64,000 bases of DNA from Coenobita brevimanus (GCA_032717465.1 CM064663.1:15625183-15689182); one strand, 5' to 3'. Counted from the first letter of the stretch, positions 1 through 9,552 are shown. Numbers and translations are program-made. The notes: generated by a model from the sequence alone, not told the origin.

Positions 1-95
1 TCATCCATCCATCCATCCATCCATCATCCATCCATCCATCCATCCATCCATCCATCCATCCATCCATCTATCCATCCATCCATCCATCTATCCAC
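1..95. repeat. (TCCA)n microsatellite
   Basis: Nearly perfect TCCA tetranucleotide array with a few TCTA variants. It abuts a copy of dispersed repeat family A, which elsewhere in the window is also bordered by ATCC or CAT arrays. Confidence 0.95.
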
Positions 96-178
96 CATCC
101 AATCCTATTTTCCCCCAGCAGGGGCATAGGAACCCGGGGCTAAACCACTCAGTGACAGAATCCAAGGCGAGGGTGAAG
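95..178 (+). repeat. Dispersed repeat family A (short, SINE-like)
   Basis: The core reads ATCCAATCCTATTTTCCCCC, then AGGGGCATAGGAACCCGGGG and CTAAACCACTCAGTGACA. Related cores occur at 9553-9650 (plus), at 39308-39395 (minus) and as a degenerate array at 16612-17130. Every copy is next to an ATCC or CAT microsatellite. I do not recognise the family. Confidence 0.55.
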
Positions 179-183
179 GACTT

Positions 184-600
184 AACATAGCTTCCTAGAT
201 CACTTGTAAATACTATGGAATTCTGACACTCATTCAATCTAACATAGCTTCCCAGGTCATATACCATTTAAATCTCGTACACCCATTAAAACTAACATAG
301 CTCCCTTGACTCACCCATAAAAACTAACATAGCTCTTTGACTCACCCATAAAAACTAACATAGCTCCCTTGACTCACCCATAAAAACTAACATAGCTCTT
401 TGACTCACCCATAAAAACTAACATAGCTCTTTGACTCACCCATAAAAACTAACATAGCTCCTCTGACCCACCCATAAAAACTAACATAGCTCCTCTGACC
501 CACCCATAAAAACTAACATAGCTCCTCTGACCCACCCATAAAAACTAACATAGCTCCTCTGACTCACCCATTAAAACTAACATAGCTCCCTAGGTCACAT
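184..600. repeat. Tandem array, about 31-33 bp unit
   Basis: Repeats of AAACTAACATAGCTC followed by CTYTGACYCACCCATAAA. Units are regular from about 292 to 597 and degenerate upstream. No coding potential. Confidence 0.9.
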
Positions 601-625
601 TCCCATACGATGTAATTCTAAATAC

Positions 626-677
626 TATCTATCTATCTATCTATTGCCGGACACCATAATCCCGTAAGGGGTGGCCA
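626..677 (-). mobile_element. RTE-like LINE, extreme 3' end only
   Basis: (TCTA)n followed by TTGCCGGACACC, then AATCCCGTAAGGGGTGGCCA. This is the reverse complement of the terminal 35 bp plus (TAGA)n tail of the LINE at 2203-5390. Very short 5'-truncated copy. Confidence 0.8.
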
Positions 678-724
678 TTTGACTTTGAGTTATTTGTTTT
701 ACAGGGAGGGGCACCAACCCTCCA

Positions 725-1000
725 CCAACCTACTTGCTGACACTTAGAGAGCACTTATGGTTTGGTTATATGGTTACCACCCAGTGTTGTAAATGGTTTC
801 TTGGCTTACAGGAAACCATATGGCTTGTCACTCAATATTAAGCCACCTGTAAAGGAAAGAAAAGCAATAAAAAGTGACAGGAAAGATGGGAGAAATAGGA
901 AGAGAGGAGGACAGGCACAGAAAAAGAATAATAAAGGCTAAGGAAGAAGTAAACAGCACTACATCAAGTATGGAAACTAACATGGCTGCCTTGGTTACTC
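725..1000 (+). repeat. Dispersed repeat family B, partial copy
   Basis: Shares the blocks GGTTATATGGTTACCACCCA, GGAAACCAT and GCTTGTCACT with copies at 10280-10690 and 29925-30325. The 3' part (AAGGAAGAAGTAAACAGCA) is the segment that became a tandem array at 10640-11200. I do not recognise the family. Confidence 0.65.
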
Positions 1001-1042
1001 TTCCGTACCTTGAATTCCTCACTCACCCTTAGACGCTGATTA

Positions 1043-1072
1043 GATGATGATGATGATGATGATGATGATGAT
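1043..1072. repeat. (GAT)n microsatellite
   Basis: Ten uninterrupted GAT units. Confidence 0.95.
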
Positions 1073-1150
1073 ACTTTTCCAGGATAGGGGTTGGGGAAGT
1101 AAAAGAACAGCCAGTGTGGATTAAAAGTCCAGATCGTGCAATATGCAGTC

Positions 1151-1300
1151 TATATGGAGTGGAAAGGTATTATGAGAGAGGGTTGTACGTTGGGGGGAGG
1201 GCAGCGAAATGGCAGGGGACAGGGTGACATGGAGACAATTTGTTTGTGGCCACCCCTTGCGGGATTCTGGGGTCTGCCTGTAGATAAATAGATAGATAGA
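1151..1300 (+). mobile_element. RTE-like LINE, 3' fragment
   Basis: Corresponds to the last codons and short 3' UTR of the LINE at 2203-5390: GGAGTGGAAAGGTATTATGA, GAAATGGCAGGGGACAGGG, GTTTGTGGCCACCCCTTGCG. It ends in a (TAGA)n-type tail. 5'-truncated. Confidence 0.85.
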
Positions 1301-1392
1301 ATTTGCGGATTCAGTATATATATATGAAGTCAAACTCTATGTGCATTGGTAAAAGAGGGTATGCTGGGAGAACTAAGTCGAAAAATATCCAT

Positions 1393-1604
1393 AGCCAGAC
1401 GCCTTAATCCCGTTATGGGGTGGCCACAACAAATCGCCTCCATGCCGCCCTGTCCCCTGCCATTTCACTGCCCTTTCCGCAACTTCCATCTCCTTCTCAT
1501 ATACCTGTCTAAGCCATCCCTCCCTCTCATCCTCGGTCTCTTCCTCCCTCTCCCCCTTTCCACAAACTTTCACCTAGTTAGTCTCTCACTCTCCATCCTC
1601 TGTG
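1393..1604 (-). mobile_element. RTE-like LINE, 3' fragment, inverted
   Basis: Begins GCCAGACGCCTTAATCCCGT and runs back through the LINE C-terminal coding region to about the VERM motif. Diverged and frameshifted. It forms an inverted pair with the fragment at 1151-1300. Confidence 0.85.
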
Positions 1605-2202
1605 GAAAAATATATAAAAAGGATGAATGAGGAGAGGGGGCAATGCAGAGATTATTGTGTGGGGAGTGCACATTCAAGTTGGGGGATCTTTTTTCATCTG
1701 GCCACACCATGGAAGGAGTTACCGGAGGGAACGGTGCAACAAAGCTAAGGTAGAAAGTAATTAAGCAACATTTATATCACCCTTGTGTTTATTTGAAAGT
1801 CGTGGCCATATTAATAATGACTATCCTAAAAACTTATATATCCTCGTTAATTCAATGGTCGGATTATATAATCATGCTTCCGTGAAGAATAACACCCCTT
1901 GGTATATACTGGATACTCAGATTAATTGTACTCAAGTGCTTTTTGCGATATATGGTGGGTAAAAAAATCCTCATTCCCCCCCACCCCCCACTAAGAAATC
2001 AGCCCTCGCCCCACTTCCGGCGCCCTTGGGAGGAGGGAAGGAGTCCGGAAAGGAAGGAAAAAAGGCAGGAGCAGTTATTATTATCTATACGGTATAATGC
2101 TTTTAAAAATGCTTTCTTGTGCGAAATGATATATGATGTGAAAATAGTTTATTAGCAATATATTTGGATAGGATTTGTGATTGTTATAAATTAATACATT
2201 CT
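1605..2202. other. No gene or repeat recognised
   Basis: A/T-rich sequence with short C-runs at 1975-1990. I see no splice-bounded open frame and no match to the repeat families of this window. It is the 5' flank of the full-length LINE. Confidence 0.6.
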
Positions 2203-5200
2203 ATGAGTAGGGGGGTTTTCAAGAATACTCCCCCAGTATCCCTGCTTGTCGTAAAAGGCGACTAAAAGGGTTGGCGGAGGGTTAGTGCCCCTCCCCGGAA
2301 AACAACTAACTAAAAAAACAAACAAGAAGCCTCGGACAAGGACTGACCAAACGATGACGACCCAGGACCGGACAAAGGACTTGGTAATGAGTACATGGAA
2401 TGTAAGAGGAGCGAATGATGAGGTGAAAGAGAGAGAGATTGTCCAGGTGCTTGAGGGTGCGAAAGTGGATGTATGTGGAATAACTGAAACAAAATGGAGA
2501 GGAGAAAGTGTGAGAGAATGGGAGTATGGATGGGGTATATGTGCAGGAGTAGGTGAGAATGAGAGGGCAAAGGAAGGAGTATGTATAGTTGTGAGTAAAA
2601 GATGGAAGAGGAGCATAAGACAGTATGGATCAGTTGGGTCAAGGATTGTGTGGGTAAAGTTGAAAGTTGGAATACAAATGTGGGCGATTGTGTGTGTGTA
2701 TGCGCCAACGCAAGATCGTGCTAGAAGAGTGAGAGAAGAGTTCTGGACAAATGTGGAAGTGTGCATGGAAAAGTTTGGAAGGAATGAGAGAGTGTTTTTG
2801 ATTGGCGATATGAATGGTAAAGTTGGGAATGTGAAGGTGGATGGAATAGTTGGTGAGTGGGGTGTGCCTGCTGAGATAGATGAGAATGGGAGTGCGTTAG
2901 TGGACATCTGTGCTGGGAGGGGGTTGGTGATAGCCAATACCCTCTTCAGGCATAAAATGATCCACAGGTATACATGGCGAGTGATGAGAAGGGTGGGTGG
3001 TGAACTGAATGAAAGGAAGGCAATGATTGATTATGTGTGTGTGGATGAAAGGATGCAAAGATGTGTAAAGGATGCAAGAGTGTATAGAGGCTGGGGGAGT
3101 GGACTTTCTGACCACTACTTGGTGGTGGCCAGAATTAGAATGCAAGTAAGATGGAGGAATAGAAGAGGGGAAAGACGAGAGGAAGGAGTAGTTGCAAGGA
3201 GAGTGGAAAGGTTACAAGAGGATGAGAAAAAGGCAGAGTATAAGAGAGAAGTGGAGGAACAATTGGGCAAATATGAATTGGAGCAGATGGGAGACGTGGA
3301 AGGTGTGTGTAAGATATTTACAGAAGAAATATGTGCAGCATGTGATGTGGTGTGTGGAAGGAAGAGAAGGCGAAGGGGGGTGCAAGGAACAGCGTGGTGG
3401 ACTGAAGAGGTGAAACAGGCTGTGGCACAAAAGAAGAAAGCATACAATGAATGGATGAGAAATAGGGGCGTGGAAGAAGTTGAGAGGCGGAAGAGAGAGT
3501 TATATGTGGAAAGAAAGAGAGAGGTGAAAAGATTAGTAAGAGAGAGTAAGAAGAGAGTGGATGAGGAATTTGGAAGGAATTTGAGTGTAAAGAGGAGGGA
3601 CTGTAAGAAAATGTTCTGGAGAGAAGTGAAAAGAGTAAGACAGGGTGGAAGTGAAGTAAGCAGGGGAGTGAAAGATAAAAATGGTAGATTACTAGTGGAG
3701 AAGGGAGAAAAAGTGAACAGATGGAGAGAACACTTTAAGGAATTGTTGAATGTAGAGGATGGAAGTAATGCGAGTATAAGTGGCTGGGGAATGGCTGGGA
3801 GAAGGAGGGAGGTGAGAAGACAGGAAGAAATCAATAGGATAGAAGTTGTGGAAGCAATGAAGAAAGTTAAATCGGGGAAAGCCCCAGGAATTGATGGAGT
3901 GTGTGCTGAAATGCTGAAGCATGGGGGAGAGATAGTAGTAGAATGGATGTGGAAGATGTGCAGATTGGCCTGGGAGGAAGGTAGAGTCCCGGAGGATTGG
4001 AAGTCAGGTATAATTATTCCCTTGTACAAAGGAAAAGGGGAAAAAGAAGTGTGTGGTAATCATAGGGGCATTTGTCTTCTTAGTATAATAGGAAAAGTGT
4101 ATGGCAGGATACTTATAGACAGAGTTAGAGAAAGAACAGAGAAATTAGTTGGAGAAGAACAGGGAGGCTTTAGGAAGGGAAGAGGTTGTGTAGATCAGAT
4201 ATTCATTCTTAGATCTTTAGTGGAAAAGTTTCTAGAGAAGGGAAAGAAGTTGTATGTGGCTTTCATGGATTTGGAGAAAGCATATGACAGGGTGGATAGA
4301 CAAGGATTGTGGAAAGTGTTAAGAATATATGGAGTAGATGGGAAGTTGTTGAATGCTGTGAAGAGTATGTACGATGGTGCGAAGGCTGCAGTGCGTGTGG
4401 ATGGTGAACTAAGTGAATTTTTCTCTTTGAAAGTTGGTTTGAAACAGGGATGTGTCATGTCTCCATGGTTGTTCAATCTGTACATGGATGGGGTAATAAA
4501 AGAGGTACAAGGTAGGGTAGTGGATGTTGGAGTGGCCCTGGTGAGAGAGGATAGTGTTTGGAAACTCCCTGTACTGTTGTTTGCAGATGATACTGTGTTG
4601 TTGAGTGAAGACGAAGGGGAGCTGCAAAGCTTGGTGGATGAGTTTGGGAGAGTGTGTAAGAAACGGAATCTAAAGGTGAATGTAGGGAAGAGTAAAGTGA
4701 TGGTCTTTGAGAGAGGTGAAGTTAGTGAATGTACAGCGAGGTTGGATGGTGAGGAATTGGAAAATGTGAGTACGTTTAAGTACTTGGGTAGTGTGATGAG
4801 TAAGGATGGAGGTTTGGAGGGTGAAGTGCTTGAAAGGGTACAGCAGGGAAGAAAGGTTGCTGGTTCTTTGAAAGCAGTGATAAGAAACAGGGAAGTGAGC
4901 ATGGAAGTGAAAAAGTTACTACATGACAGTATTGTGATACCAACTCTAACGTACGGAAGTGAAGCTTGGACATTGTTGGAAGGACACAAGTCAAGAGTGA
5001 GAGCAGTGGAAATGAGTTATTTAAGAGGAGCCTGTGGAGTCACGTGGAGAGACAGGCTGACGAATGAAGATATAAAGGAGCGTTGTGGTGTGGATGTGGA
5101 TGTGATAGGAAGTGTTATGAGAAACACACTGAGGTGGTTTGGCCATGTGGAGAGGATGGAGGGTGAAAGACTGACGAAGAGAGTGTATGTGAGTGAGGTG

Positions 5201-5390
5201 GAGGGGGGAGGAGGGAGGGGGAGGCCGAGGATGAGATGGAGGGATGGGGTGGAGAGGTATATGAGAGAGGGGTGTGTGAGTTGGGAGCAGGGCAGTGAAA
5301 TGGCGGGGGACAGGGCGACTTGGAGGCGATTTGTTTGTGGCCACCCCAAACGGGATTGAGGCGTCTGGCAATAGATAGATAGATAGATTA
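2203..5390 (+). mobile_element. Full-length RTE-like LINE
   Basis: About 150 bp of 5' UTR is followed by one long ORF (2354-5359), a 3' UTR of about 20 bp and a (TAGA)n tail. The 5' UTR contains CCTGCTTGTCGTAAAAGGCG, which I recall as a motif common near the 5' end of invertebrate repeats. A very short 3' UTR, a simple-repeat tail and a single endonuclease-RT ORF are typical of RTE-clade non-LTR retrotransposons. I could not find a convincing target-site duplication. Copies at 8820-9252, 49366-49585, 49740-49995 and 52290-53087 share its diagnostic AAACGGGATTGAGG end and are its closest relatives here. Confidence 0.93.
2354..5359 (+). CDS. LINE ORF: AP endonuclease and reverse transcriptase
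   Basis: An uninterrupted 1001-residue protein counted from the ATG at 2354. The frame is open upstream to a GTG at 2285, but ATG is the likelier start. The N-terminal apurinic-type endonuclease has TWNVRG (N16), ITETKWRG, GDMNG (D152, N154) and SDH (252-254). The RT has GKAPGIDG (about 508), NHRGICLLS, GGFRKGRG, FMDLEKAYD with catalytic D639, GLKQGCVMSPWLFNLY, FADD (743-746) and FKYLG. The C-terminal region has LTYGSEAW, LRWFGHVERM (about 927) and GRGRPRMRWRD, as in RTE-type ORF2 proteins. It would nick target DNA and copy its own RNA by target-primed reverse transcription. All visible catalytic residues are present, so the copy may be recent or active. Confidence 0.93.
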   Translation: MTTQDRTKDLVMSTWNVRGANDEVKEREIVQVLEGAKVDVCGITETKWRGESVREWEYGWGICAGVGENERAKEGVCIVVSKRWKRSIRQYGSVGSRIVWVKLKVGIQMWAIVCVYAPTQDRARRVREEFWTNVEVCMEKFGRNERVFLIGDMNGKVGNVKVDGIVGEWGVPAEIDENGSALVDICAGRGLVIANTLFRHKMIHRYTWRVMRRVGGELNERKAMIDYVCVDERMQRCVKDARVYRGWGSGLSDHYLVVARIRMQVRWRNRRGERREEGVVARRVERLQEDEKKAEYKREVEEQLGKYELEQMGDVEGVCKIFTEEICAACDVVCGRKRRRRGVQGTAWWTEEVKQAVAQKKKAYNEWMRNRGVEEVERRKRELYVERKREVKRLVRESKKRVDEEFGRNLSVKRRDCKKMFWREVKRVRQGGSEVSRGVKDKNGRLLVEKGEKVNRWREHFKELLNVEDGSNASISGWGMAGRRREVRRQEEINRIEVVEAMKKVKSGKAPGIDGVCAEMLKHGGEIVVEWMWKMCRLAWEEGRVPEDWKSGIIIPLYKGKGEKEVCGNHRGICLLSIIGKVYGRILIDRVRERTEKLVGEEQGGFRKGRGCVDQIFILRSLVEKFLEKGKKLYVAFMDLEKAYDRVDRQGLWKVLRIYGVDGKLLNAVKSMYDGAKAAVRVDGELSEFFSLKVGLKQGCVMSPWLFNLYMDGVIKEVQGRVVDVGVALVREDSVWKLPVLLFADDTVLLSEDEGELQSLVDEFGRVCKKRNLKVNVGKSKVMVFERGEVSECTARLDGEELENVSTFKYLGSVMSKDGGLEGEVLERVQQGRKVAGSLKAVIRNREVSMEVKKLLHDSIVIPTLTYGSEAWTLLEGHKSRVRAVEMSYLRGACGVTWRDRLTNEDIKERCGVDVDVIGSVMRNTLRWFGHVERMEGERLTKRVYVSEVEGGGGRGRPRMRWRDGVERYMREGCVSWEQGSEMAGDRATWRRFVCGHPKRD

Positions 5391-5636
5391 CTCTTCTGAT
5401 TTGTATTAGATTAATATCCCGTAAAAAACAACAACAACAACTTCAATCAGCTACGTTAAATCCGCTTTACGAAATATTGAATTCAATAAAGTAGAATGAA
5501 CTAAATTCAATGGCTATGTAAAAGTGACTACAGCGGTTTTGTTTGAGTAGCTGAAAATAATTTATTTCACCGCATTTTCTTCCATTGAAACCAGCTAATA
5601 AATATTTATAAATATATAGACGCCAAGCATCTCAAC

Positions 5637-5709
5637 ATGGCGTCCGTGAAATCGTCGCTTCTGAAGTTAATTTTATGCTTTCTGGACACTGATGGCTTTC
5701 ATTTTGAAG
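5637..5709 (+). CDS. Candidate first coding exon, plus-strand gene 1
   Basis: An ATG in good context (CAACATGGCG) opens 24 codons starting MASVKSSLLKLILCFLDTDG. The exon ends at GAAG|GTGTGT, a usable 5' splice site, in phase 1. Joining it to the exon at 9367-9463 keeps the frame open for a further 32 codons across the junction. I do not recognise the protein. The hydrophobic stretch SLLKLILCFL is too short to call a signal peptide. The block lies between LINE fragments but is not part of one that I can identify. Support is splice-signal and phase consistency only. Confidence 0.42.
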
Positions 5710-5885
5710 GTGTGTATTGTTGCGATAATTTTAGGTAATATAGATTAATTTTGGCATGTGAGAATATACATAGATAGTTTGTAAAAGTGTATATGGCCGA
5801 TGGTGCCTGGGGAGGCTGGACCAGAGATGGAAATTATGCTGATGTCTTGGTTACGAGGAAGCTGGAGAAATACTTTGAGATGTAG

Positions 5886-5980
5886 AACGAGAGACTGACA
5901 AGGAGAGTGTATGTGAGAGAGATGGAATGAGGTAGGGGGAAAGGGAAACTAAGTATGAGATGTAGGTGATGGAGTGAGAG
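5886..5980 (+). mobile_element. RTE-like LINE, degraded fragment
   Basis: GAGAGACTGACAAGGAGAGT and GTATGTGAGAGAGATGGAA match the segment of the full-length LINE that encodes ERLTKRVYVSEVE. No tail remains. Confidence 0.6.
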
Positions 5981-5997
5981 TGATTAAGAAATAGTAC

Positions 5998-6130
5998 AAG
6001 TGTGCATCCTTCCCACAGCACTTCTTCATGACTAGCACCATGTTCTAGGTTTAATCCCATGTTAGAGTTTAGCATTCAAGCTGGAGAGATGGCAGTATTA
6101 TATCTAATTAATATGAACAGAGTGTAGATG
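5998..6130 (+). repeat. Dispersed repeat family H
   Basis: Blocks CTTCCCACAGCACTTCTTCA, TGACTAGCA and CATTCAAGCTGGAGAGATGG recur at 17417-17500, 34145-34430 and 38405-38600. Unrecognised interspersed repeat. Confidence 0.55.
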
Positions 6131-6169
6131 GAAAAGCCTCACTGTTATTATGAATTTTGTTAATTTTGG

Positions 6170-6310
6170 TAATTAGGCGGCAGCCATAAAGTTTTGGAAT
6201 TACACCCAACTCATGGACTTTAAAATTCATCTGCTCATTACCTAAATTAAGTAGTTCTAAGCACTTTCTCTTGAGTACATGTCCATTGCAAATGCTTTTT
6301 TTTTTTATGT
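6170..6310 (+). repeat. Dispersed repeat family I
   Basis: TGGAATTACACCCAACT, then TGCTCATT and AAGCACTTTCTCTT, are shared with 51970-52095. Two copies, both diverged, both plus strand. Confidence 0.55.
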
Positions 6311-6737
6311 ACTTAATATATAAATAAATTTAGGAGAGATTTTGCTGCTACTGTCACTGTCTTGTAGTGCATCTGCACTATAATAACCCAACCTAACCTA
6401 ACCATCCCAGCCCTAACAGACTTATAACATAGATGTGGTAATGGCTGAAAGTACAAGTGACAACCCCACACATTGTTAATAATGAAGTACAGTACTAAAG
6501 AGTACATTTGTGATGGAAGTTGCTTAAAATTGTATAAACTAAATGGTGAGCTGTTTAAGAGTAGTCTTTATAAAGAACACTTCACATTATTCAGTGCTCA
6601 CTTTAACAGGGCATAAAAGTAGTCACTCCATTTTTAAATTTGAGCTGTAACAAGAGAATTACAGTAGGTCGTTTTTGTAGTTTCAAGGTTGGTGTGGAAT
6701 GTACTGCATTTTACTGCTGCCCTCATTATTTTAAGTG

Positions 6738-7444
6738 TTTGTATGTCACTGTAGCTGCCACAAGGGTAGCTGTGTTATTTACCTTCATTGTATTAGTGTT
6801 GCTGTATGTCACTGTAGCTGCCACAAGGGTAGCTGTGTTATTTACCTTCATTGTATTAGTGTTGCTGTATGTCACTGTAGCTGCCACAAGGGTAGCTGTG
6901 TTATTTACCTTCATTGTATTAGTGTTGCTGTATGTCACTGTAGCTGTCACAAGGGTAGCTGTGTTATTTACCTTCATTGTATTAGTGTTGCTGTATGTCA
7001 CTGTAGCTGCCACAAGGGTAGCTGTGTTATTTACCTTCATTGTATTAGTGTTGCTGGTGTATGTCACTGTAGCTGCCACAAGGGTAGCTATGTTATTTAC
7101 CTTCATTGTATTAGTGTTGCTGTATGTCACTGTAGCTGCCACAAGGGTAGCTGTGTTATTTAGCTTCATTGTATTAGTGTTGCTGGTGTATGTCACTGTA
7201 GCTGCCACAAGGGTAGCTGTGTTATATAGCTTCATTGTATTAGTGTTGCTGGTGTATGTCACTGTAGCTGCCACAAGGGTAGCTGTGTTATATAGCTTCA
7301 TTGTATTAGTGTTGCTGTATGTCACTGTAGCTGCCACAAGGGTAGCTGTGTTATTTACCTTCATTGTATTAGTGTTGCTGTATGTCACTGTAGCTGCCAC
7401 AAGGGTAGCTGTGTTATTTACCTTCATTGTATTAGTGTTGCTGG
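6738..7444. repeat. 63/66-bp tandem array, 11 copies
   Basis: Units carry TGTATGTCACTGTAGCTGCC, ACAAGGGTAGCTGTGTTATT and TACCTTCATTGTATTAGTGT. Three units have an extra GGT (66 bp). The unit length is a multiple of three and lacks stops in several frames, so open frames of up to 287 codons appear on both strands. I regard these as repeat by-products. Confidence 0.95.
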
Positions 7445-7499
7445 TCATGCACTTCTGCACACAGCATTCATCCAGCCAGCTCAGTCTCTTGTCAGTCCC

Positions 7500-7610
7500 T
7501 TAGCCTCACCAGCTTCCATACCTGGTACCTCTCTTCACACGCTCATCCACCATATCCCTCCACCTTTTCTTGGCCTACCTCGTCTCCTCCCTCCTTCAAA
7601 GTTGTACCCT
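7500..7610 (-). mobile_element. Possible LINE C-terminal scrap
   Basis: The reverse complement encodes RRRGRPR and, one frame over, KRWRDMVDE. These are typical of the C-terminus of RTE/CR1-type ORF2 proteins. Short and frameshifted, so only tentative. Confidence 0.35.
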
Positions 7611-7716
7611 TTTTTAACATGACAGCATGCGGATTGGCTCTGTTAGATAGGTAGGGTAGGCTATATGTGAAGCTACAGAACTTGGTGATTTCCCCCCCCC
7701 CCCTGTCAAATGGAGC

Positions 7717-7850
7717 CAGGATTATGAGGGCTTGAATGATGAGTGATTGGAAGCAAGGCCCATTGAATTGGAAAGACTTTGGCTGTCTGGACGTTGCTAC
7801 TCCTCACCCTGCCCTAGGGTGGGAAAGGAGGTCCAGATGATGGTGGTGAT
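7717..7850 (+). repeat. Dispersed repeat family E
   Basis: AGGGCTTGAATGATGAGTGA, GGCTGTCTGGACGTTGCTAC and TCACCCTGCCCTAGGGTGGG. An inverted copy is at 33640-33785, with partial relatives at 33225-33290, 22270-22350 and 45603-45880. The 3' side runs into GATGGTGGTGATGAT. Confidence 0.65.
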
Positions 7851-7858
7851 GATATATT

Positions 7859-8136
7859 AGAGTTGTGATGAGAATGAGTTGATGGAGATGGTTTGGATAT
7901 GTGGAGAGAATGGAGGATGACAACTGGATGCGTAGGGTGAGGTGTAAACGTTGAGGGTGGAGTTGTGAGAGGCAGACCACAAAAGACCTGGGATGAGGCC
8001 GTAGAGTGTGATGTTAGAGATAAGAGGCTGAATAGAGAAGCTGTTAGAGATCAAGCAGCATGGAGAGCCATCATTAAGTGATCAAGGCTGACACATGCAA
8101 GCAGGCTGGAGCCTTTATAAACGATACAGATGAAAC
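7859..8136 (+). mobile_element. LINE family 2, 3' fragment
   Basis: A C-terminal coding remnant (RWFGYVERM-like), then AGAGGCAGACCACAAAAGAC (RGRP..), then a 3' UTR ending AGGCTGACACATGCAAGCAG and CCTTTATAAACGATACA. The same 3' UTR is at 15300-15355. It ends in an ATT microsatellite. Confidence 0.75.
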
Positions 8137-8152
8137 AATTATTATTATTATT

Positions 8153-8312
8153 ACCGAGGATGAGGTGGAGGGATGGAGTTGAGAGGTATATGAGGGAGGG
8201 GGGGTGAGTTGGGGGGAGGGTAGTCAAATGGTGGGTGACAGAGCGACTTGGAGGCGTTTTGTCTGCGGCCACCCTTTGCGGGATTTGGGCGTCGGGCTAT
8301 AGATAGATAGAT
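8153..8312 (+). mobile_element. RTE-like LINE fragment, divergent subfamily
   Basis: Ends CGTTTTGTCTGCGGCCACC and GGGCGTCGGGCTATAGATAG. This variant is shared with 42422-42547 and differs from the GATTTGTTTGTGG type, so it marks a separate subfamily. Confidence 0.85.
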
Positions 8313-8314
8313 AG

Positions 8315-8358
<44 letters not shown>

Positions 8359-8380
8359 TGTATTGTTATTATTATTATTA
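8313..8380. repeat. (ATT)n microsatellite
   Basis: ATT array with one CTG interruption. It lies between the LINE tail and the TA target of the adjoining MITE. Confidence 0.95.
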
Positions 8381-8807
8381 CAGTATAACCTCGATATAAC
8401 AGACTTCAATAGACTGGAATTTGCTTTTAACAGACTCGAGGAGCTGCTGGACTAAATTCCTATATATCGGAAAAAGTCTGATAAAACCAGAAGCAGTCCG
8501 GACTGCCTGACCACTTCTGCTATGTTCACCACAATGAGGTAAATAAAAGACATGTTTATCAGTGTGCAGTACAGTATTATTATATATATTATACCATTTG
8601 ATTAATGTAGTGAAGTTATAACACAGTACAGTACTGCAGTGGTAGTCAAAACAGTTTGAAAACCATTGGTGAAATCCGGACTAATGTCTGATATATCGGA
8701 AAAATTCCGGATTAGCAGGGGGAAGTCCAGATGTCACTTCTATCGGAAGTTTGCGTTTTTCAGACAGGTTTGGGCCCCAATTAGTCCATTATAGTGAGGG
8801 CTTACTG
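8381..8807. mobile_element. Tigger/pogo-like MITE, 427 bp
   Basis: Terminal inverted repeats CAGTATAACCTCGATATAAC and (right end, reversed) CAGTAAGCCCTCACTATAAT. Both ends are flanked by TA, the target duplication of Tc1/mariner/pogo transposons. Internal sub-terminal repeats (ATATCGGAAAAA) are also inverted. No coding sequence. Confidence 0.85.
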
Positions 8808-8819
8808 TATTATTATTAT

Positions 8820-9252
8820 CTATCTATCTATCTATTGCCAGACACCTCAATCCCGTTTGGGGTGGCCACAAACAAATCGCCTCCAAGTCGCCCTGTCCCC
8901 CGCCATTTCACTGCCCTGCTCCCAACTCACACCCCCCTCTCTCATATACCTCTCCACCCCATCCCTCCATCTCATCCTTGGCCTCCTCCTCCCTCTTCCC
9001 CCCTCCACCTCACTCACATACACTCTCTTCGTCAGTCTTTCACCCTCCATCCTCTCCACATGGCCAAACCACCTCAGTGTGTTCCTCATAACGCTTCCTA
9101 TCACATCCACATCCACACCACAACGCTCCTTTATATCCTCATTCGTCAGCCTGTCTCTCCATGTGACTCCACAGGCTCCTCTTAAATAACTCATTTCCAC
9201 TGCCCTCACTCTTGACTTGTGTCCTTCCAACAATGTCCAAGCTTCACTTCCG
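8820..9252 (-). mobile_element. RTE-like LINE, young 5'-truncated copy
   Basis: The (TAGA)n tail and the AAACGGGATTGAGG-type end match the full-length copy almost exactly. An open frame of 128 codons (8847-9233) remains from LEGHKSRVRAVEMSYLRGAC onward. The insertion is in (ATT)n, with ATTATTATTATC on both sides as a probable target duplication. It starts 12 bp after the MITE. Confidence 0.9.
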
Positions 9253-9305
9253 TTATTATTATTATCATTATTATTATTATTACTGGTACTATTATTTTTA
9301 TTAGT
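9253..9305. repeat. (ATT)n microsatellite
   Basis: Continuation of the ATT tract split by the preceding LINE insertion. Confidence 0.8.
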
Positions 9306-9366
9306 TTTAACTTATGCCTTCCATAACATTGTGAAGAGAGTGTAACATGTATTTTTTGCTTTCCAG

Positions 9367-9463
9367 GGCGTTGTAGAGTGAGCAGAGTGAAAAACCATGA
9401 GCAGAGCAAAATACAGTTTGGCACCCACATTTATAGTGTACATCCATCCAACACTGCTGGCAG
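9367..9463 (+). CDS. Candidate internal exon, plus-strand gene 1
   Basis: A pyrimidine-rich acceptor (TTTTTTGCTTTCCAG) precedes the exon, and a consensus donor (GGCAG|GTAAGG) follows it. The 97-nt exon is open in the frame dictated by the exon ending at 5709 (phase 1 in, phase 2 out). It encodes CRVSRVKNHEQSKIQFGTHI, then YSVHPSNTAG. A second frame contains an ATG at 9397 and is also open. I do not recognise the product. No certain next exon was found; candidates are at 18676 and 19741. Confidence 0.42.
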
Positions 9464-9475
9464 GTAAGGAGATCA

Positions 9476-9498
9476 GGATGATGATGATGATGATGATA

Positions 9499-9537
<39 letters not shown>
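9476..9537. repeat. (GAT)n microsatellite
   Basis: About twenty GAT units with one AAT interruption. It begins just after the donor site of the candidate exon. Confidence 0.95.
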
Positions 9538-9552
9538 GGTTCTTTGCTTAGT

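Noticed and set aside
2191..4989. Antisense open frames of 248, 304 and 264 codons
   Set aside because: Shadows of the intact LINE ORF on the opposite strand, favoured by its purine-rich codon use.
6383..6403. Interstitial telomere-like AACCTAACCTAACC
   Set aside because: Only two to three imperfect units; too short to claim a TTAGG telomeric remnant.
6640..7503. 287-codon plus-strand and 244-codon minus-strand open frames
   Set aside because: They arise from a 63-bp tandem unit without stops. Translation is a simple peptide repeat with no start context or splice support.
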